A DNA stretch of 22,500 bases, from contig NC_135558.1 in NCBI RefSeq assembly GCF_964340395.1, positions 14,177,501 to 14,200,000 on the forward strand, written 5' to 3'. Position 1 is the first letter of the stretch, and each line of letters begins with the position of its first letter. Below are positions 19,538 to 22,500 of this stretch, in pieces. Under the pieces are notes generated by a model. It saw only the letters and a program-made list of their open reading frames with translations, was not told the DNA's origin and searched no databases. This DNA comes from Glandiceps talaboti. Taxonomy: Eukaryota > Hemichordata > Enteropneusta > Spengelidae. The translations under genes and the position numbers were made by a program.

Positions 19538-21227
19538 CTAAAATAGATGACAGTCAGATAGAATAACTCTCGTCAATGGTCAAACATAGGAACTTCTAAG
19601 GGTGAACAATTCATGATTAATCACAACATTTTGATTGTATCTGTCTGGGAATGACTTCACTTTTCAACTAAAATATTACTGAGTTTGATATATGATATTT
19701 GACATGGACAAAAATAGAAATGATAAGCCAACTTCCAAAAAAGTAGCCGCAACATGAAACGTGCTAATTAGATATTCATCAGAAACATTTGACTTATTTA
19801 GGGGCAAGATAAATTATAGTTCTATATAGGATAATAAAAACTTAAACCTTGGAGTGGGGCTGAACCATCTTAGCTCACATTAGACAAACAACGTTTTTAC
19901 TTTTTTGGAGTCTGTTTGAAGAAATATTTTTTTTTTAAAAACATCGTCAAATTGAGAAATTCAACAATTTTTCGCTACCGCGGCCAATACGCGGCACTAA
20001 AATTCTTTAGTGTCAATACAAGAGCATATTTTAGCATATTTCTCTCTACATACTGGCTTTTTTTTCATACAAGCAGGTATGTATTTGAAATTAATTATGT
20101 TGTTAGAAAGATTGACCATTTTTGGCTAAATAAGTTGTTCGTTCTTTTTTTTTTGGGGGGGGGGGAGAGGAGGGGATGTCTGAGGCCTAACTAAAAGAGT
20201 TTAGTTTTAAGGCTACATTGAGCATTCACGAAAATGAATAATCTCAAAATGAGGCTTAAAAGGTGTTGTGTCAAAATAATACCTTTAAGTCCTTCTGGCG
20301 ACAGTAATCTCTGCACTGAAGACAAGGAACAAACATCATGTCACACTGGTAAGAGTGCTCTGTAACCTTGCCTCTTCTTATCTGTTTACCACAACCGTTA
20401 TTGTCACACATTCTGAAGGCGGAGGTACATCCTGAGAAATGTTCCTGCGTTTCAAATCAAAATCAAATACCTTTTAGTGATTTGCTGTGTATTTCTTTGT
20501 TTTTCATAACAGTGCAATGTGCTTTGTACATAACAAACTGCCTATAAAAAAGAGACTATGTGGTACAACACATACGAAACAGCTGTATGATTTGTCATGT
20601 CTGAGCTTTTGAGCTTGGATGCACATTACTTCAGTGCATTGGAATGAACGATACAATATAATGTTTACAAATGTTTGCATTTATACATTTCTTAAGTTGA
20701 TTTCCAATATGAAGTTGGACGAGCAATGCTTACAGAAAGAGCGTGCTGCATTGATAGAGCAACTTTATAAAGTTAAGGTATGTAAATTTTAGCATATGAC
20801 CACAAAATTAATGATTACGTCTCCAACTAAAGTATATGTTACGTTAAATAATTGAGAATGCTTGAGTATCGTTTTAATAGTAGTACTTTAGTTGTCGAAA
20901 TTTAATCACAAAAATAATTTTAACTAATACATACAGAAGCTACTTACCTGGTGATATTCCTTGTAACTGCCAGTCCAAGAACACTCCTTGTTTGGACAAG
21001 ACACAGTACATTTTCCCAAATCTTGTGAAATTGCCAAATCAGGATACATCTGAAAATAAAGTCATTCCAAGAATGCTAATTGGTTCCTTCTAACCCTATT
21101 CAAATTCTATAACACTAAGATCAAATATATGTCCACTTTTAATTGAATTTCAAAACTTACATTGTTCGCATCTAATTTTGAGTAGTATCCATCTTCCAGA
21201 CATGGTCTGCAAAACCTTGTTATCGTG
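19358..21227 (-). CDS. Tail-anchored TRAF-like RING/zinc-finger protein (right gene, 5' end missing)
   Basis: Join, in transcript order: 21227-21161, 21049-20948, 20444-20283, 19537-19358, giving 169 complete codons before the stop. It starts with the second half of a RING (FCRPCLEDG). Finger 1 follows (CPNKEC, HFSGC), then finger 2 (CDNNGC, HSYQC). Finger 3 opens with CLQC and ends YNGKC, so the expected zinc-binding His is Tyr. A polar linker, a basic RRR and IFKILVLIMSITFMYTFFC then run to TAA at 19358. Exon lengths 67, 102 and 162 equal those of the left gene. No MATH domain or coiled coil is present. No first RING exon (C-x2-C...CGHR) is readable between 21228 and 22500, so it is probably beyond the window; a 5' loss cannot be excluded. 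Confidence 0.78.
20148..20176 (+). repeat. Poly-T/poly-G run
   Basis: T10 followed directly by G11 and a purine tract, in the right gene's 745-bp intron. Confidence 0.9.
20283..20444 (-). CDS. Right gene exon: fingers 1 (end), 2 and 3 (start)
   Basis: A 162-nt exon with an aaacgcag acceptor and a gtatta donor. EHFSGC closes finger 1, CDNNGC with HSYQC is finger 2, and CLQCRDYC opens finger 3. Confidence 0.85.
20948..21049 (-). CDS. Right gene exon: first TRAF zinc finger
   Basis: A 102-nt exon with an attttcag acceptor and a gtaagt donor. It begins MYPD, like the left gene, and holds CPNKECSWTGSYKEYHQ. Confidence 0.85.
21161..21227 (-). CDS. Right gene exon: second half of RING
   Basis: A 67-nt exon with a tcatctag acceptor and a gtaagt donor. 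FCRPCLEDGYYSKLDA is clearly related to the left gene's MCRPCREDGFCTQLDA. Confidence 0.8.
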
Positions 21228-22077
21228 CTAGATGAGAAGAGAGAACAAATTCATTTAGCCAATTATTACATTTGCATATACATTCAGTACTTGTCTTCTA
21301 TCTTTATAGCGTTACAGGCTTGAAAATAGTTTGTGGTATGCTGAGAAATAGATATAGCCATGTGAAGCCTGTCCTCACACATCGGAACTGTACTGTGTTT
21401 AGAAATAGCCGCCATTTGGTTTACAGTTTGTATAAACTGTACGGACACTGTTCCAGTGAAACCAGAAGGTTTCCTATCTGTTTGCTGAATTGCTGTTCAG
21501 TAGTTTCAATGGAGTCTTGCCAGAGAAGTAAGAACTCTTTCTTTCTATTTATGCTCAGCAAAATCATGTGACTGATACTTTAGTAAGTTACCGCCATTAT
21601 ACACATGTGATGTCGTTCACCATTCAGTATACAGATATGAGCAATTACCATAAAATTGTGTGGTAATATATATAACAGCTAAAAAAATTAAACAAAAAAG
21701 TTTAACTTTTGGTGGACGGCATATAATGAATCTCAATGAAAGTTTTAACATTGCTAAAAAGTTGTGATTATCCAAGATTTTCAACATTGTAGTGTATATT
21801 AATGTGGAAGACTAGAGAACTAATTGAAATGGACTTCCTCAGAGGCCGTGTCATTTAAAAACTCAAAATGGCAGCATACAGTTAGGCTCAACATGGCACA
21901 AGTTTGACATTTCAAAGTCACATAACTTTGATTCATTCCATTTTATATCTAAAATTCACATACATATCAATTAAATACACAAAGAAAAGCTATCTAAAAG
22001 CGCAAATGTGTTTGATTGGACCTTTCTTCAAAGAATATTGAAGGCTATCTAGTAAAAACAGAGGTATGCCACATGTA
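21228..22077. other. 5' side of right gene: intron or upstream sequence
   Basis: Searched by eye on the minus strand for the C-x2-C...CGHR(F/Y)C-x2-C exon expected here; none was found. The 99-codon plus-strand frame at 21272-21571 is unrecognised. Confidence 0.4.
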
Positions 22078-22500
22078 AACTGAACGCCTTCCACAAGGCC
22101 TTTTGATTTAATAGTTCCTTCACCCATCATCAGATTGTGAAATTCTTAGCGGCCATAAATGGTTTATCACTTAATTTGTAAATTTCATTAATTATGCAAA
22201 TGACTCATTAAGATTAAACATTGATCGGCTATAGAGGACGCATGTACTTTGTTATCAGTGTATATACCAAATAATATGAAAGTGTAAGCTTTATTTTGTA
22301 GATATTGAATTTTGAATCTTGCTGAAAAGATAGTGCCTAATCACCGAAAACCATCAATCATGCAAATAAATTCATTATGCTGTATAAAATATATGCGCAC
22401 TATTAGCATCAATGTATGTACGACATTTTATAAACTTTGAAGAAGGTACTATTAAGATATTGCCTAATTGCCAAAATTGTTACTTGTGCATATACATCAT
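22078..22500. repeat. Second copy of the 17176-18203 repeat family (interior part)
   Basis: aaactgaacgccttccacaagg matches tatactgaatgccttccgtaag at 17436. The monomer words cattaattatgcaaatgac and tataccaaataatatg follow in the same order. It runs off the window end. Confidence 0.6.

Noticed and set aside
21272-21571. Missing first RING exon of the right gene
   Set aside because: Neither strand shows C-x2-C...CGHR; the plus-strand frame here is unrelated.

Overview
This is intron-rich animal nuclear DNA. The genes use GT-AG introns, the protein families are metazoan, and there is abundant simple-sequence DNA, a non-LTR retrotransposon remnant and several foldback/MITE-like repeats. The genes are TRAF-family ubiquitin ligases in a lineage-specific cluster, which fits a marine invertebrate (hemichordate, amphioxus or lophotrochozoan). 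The species cannot be fixed from the sequence alone.

Three TRAF-related genes lie head-to-tail on the minus strand. The central gene (coding span 14845 to 10419, seven coding exons, 554 aa predicted) is a complete canonical TRAF, closest by eye to TRAF2 (some TRAF3 resemblance): C3HC4 RING, five TRAF-type zinc fingers, coiled coil and C-terminal MATH/TRAF-C domain. The flanking genes differ. The left gene (5231 to 1292, six exons, 232 aa, complete) and the right gene (21227 to 19358, last four exons, 5' end outside the window or lost) share the RING and zinc-finger exon organisation. In both, the coiled coil and MATH domain are absent, and the protein ends in a hydrophobic segment that reaches the stop codon. 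They look like tail-anchored, membrane-bound TRAF-like E3 ligases. This is the most interesting content of the window.

Layout from left to right: 1-1291, microsatellite-rich 3' flank of the left gene. 1292-5231, left gene; its largest intron holds a 1.5-kb GGT/ACC-rich minisatellite and another intron holds a 254-bp MITE. 5232-10244, intergenic, with a foldback element, an interspersed repeat and a 5'-truncated LINE. 10245-15123, central gene with a poly(A) signal and a candidate kappaB/TATA promoter. 15124-19357, intergenic, with a compound microsatellite, a 1-kb inverted-repeat-bounded element and a long (TA)n. 19358-21227, right gene. 21228-22500, intergenic or 5' intron, ending in another copy of the 1-kb repeat family.

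Working idea (inference): the central gene encodes a soluble adaptor/E3 for TNF-receptor-type signalling. The anchored paralogues keep RING and finger modules but have lost the receptor-binding module, so they could act as membrane-restricted ligases, or as modulators if RING-region pairing still occurs. All exon joins come from reading splice sites, phase and homology between the three genes; no transcript data were available.
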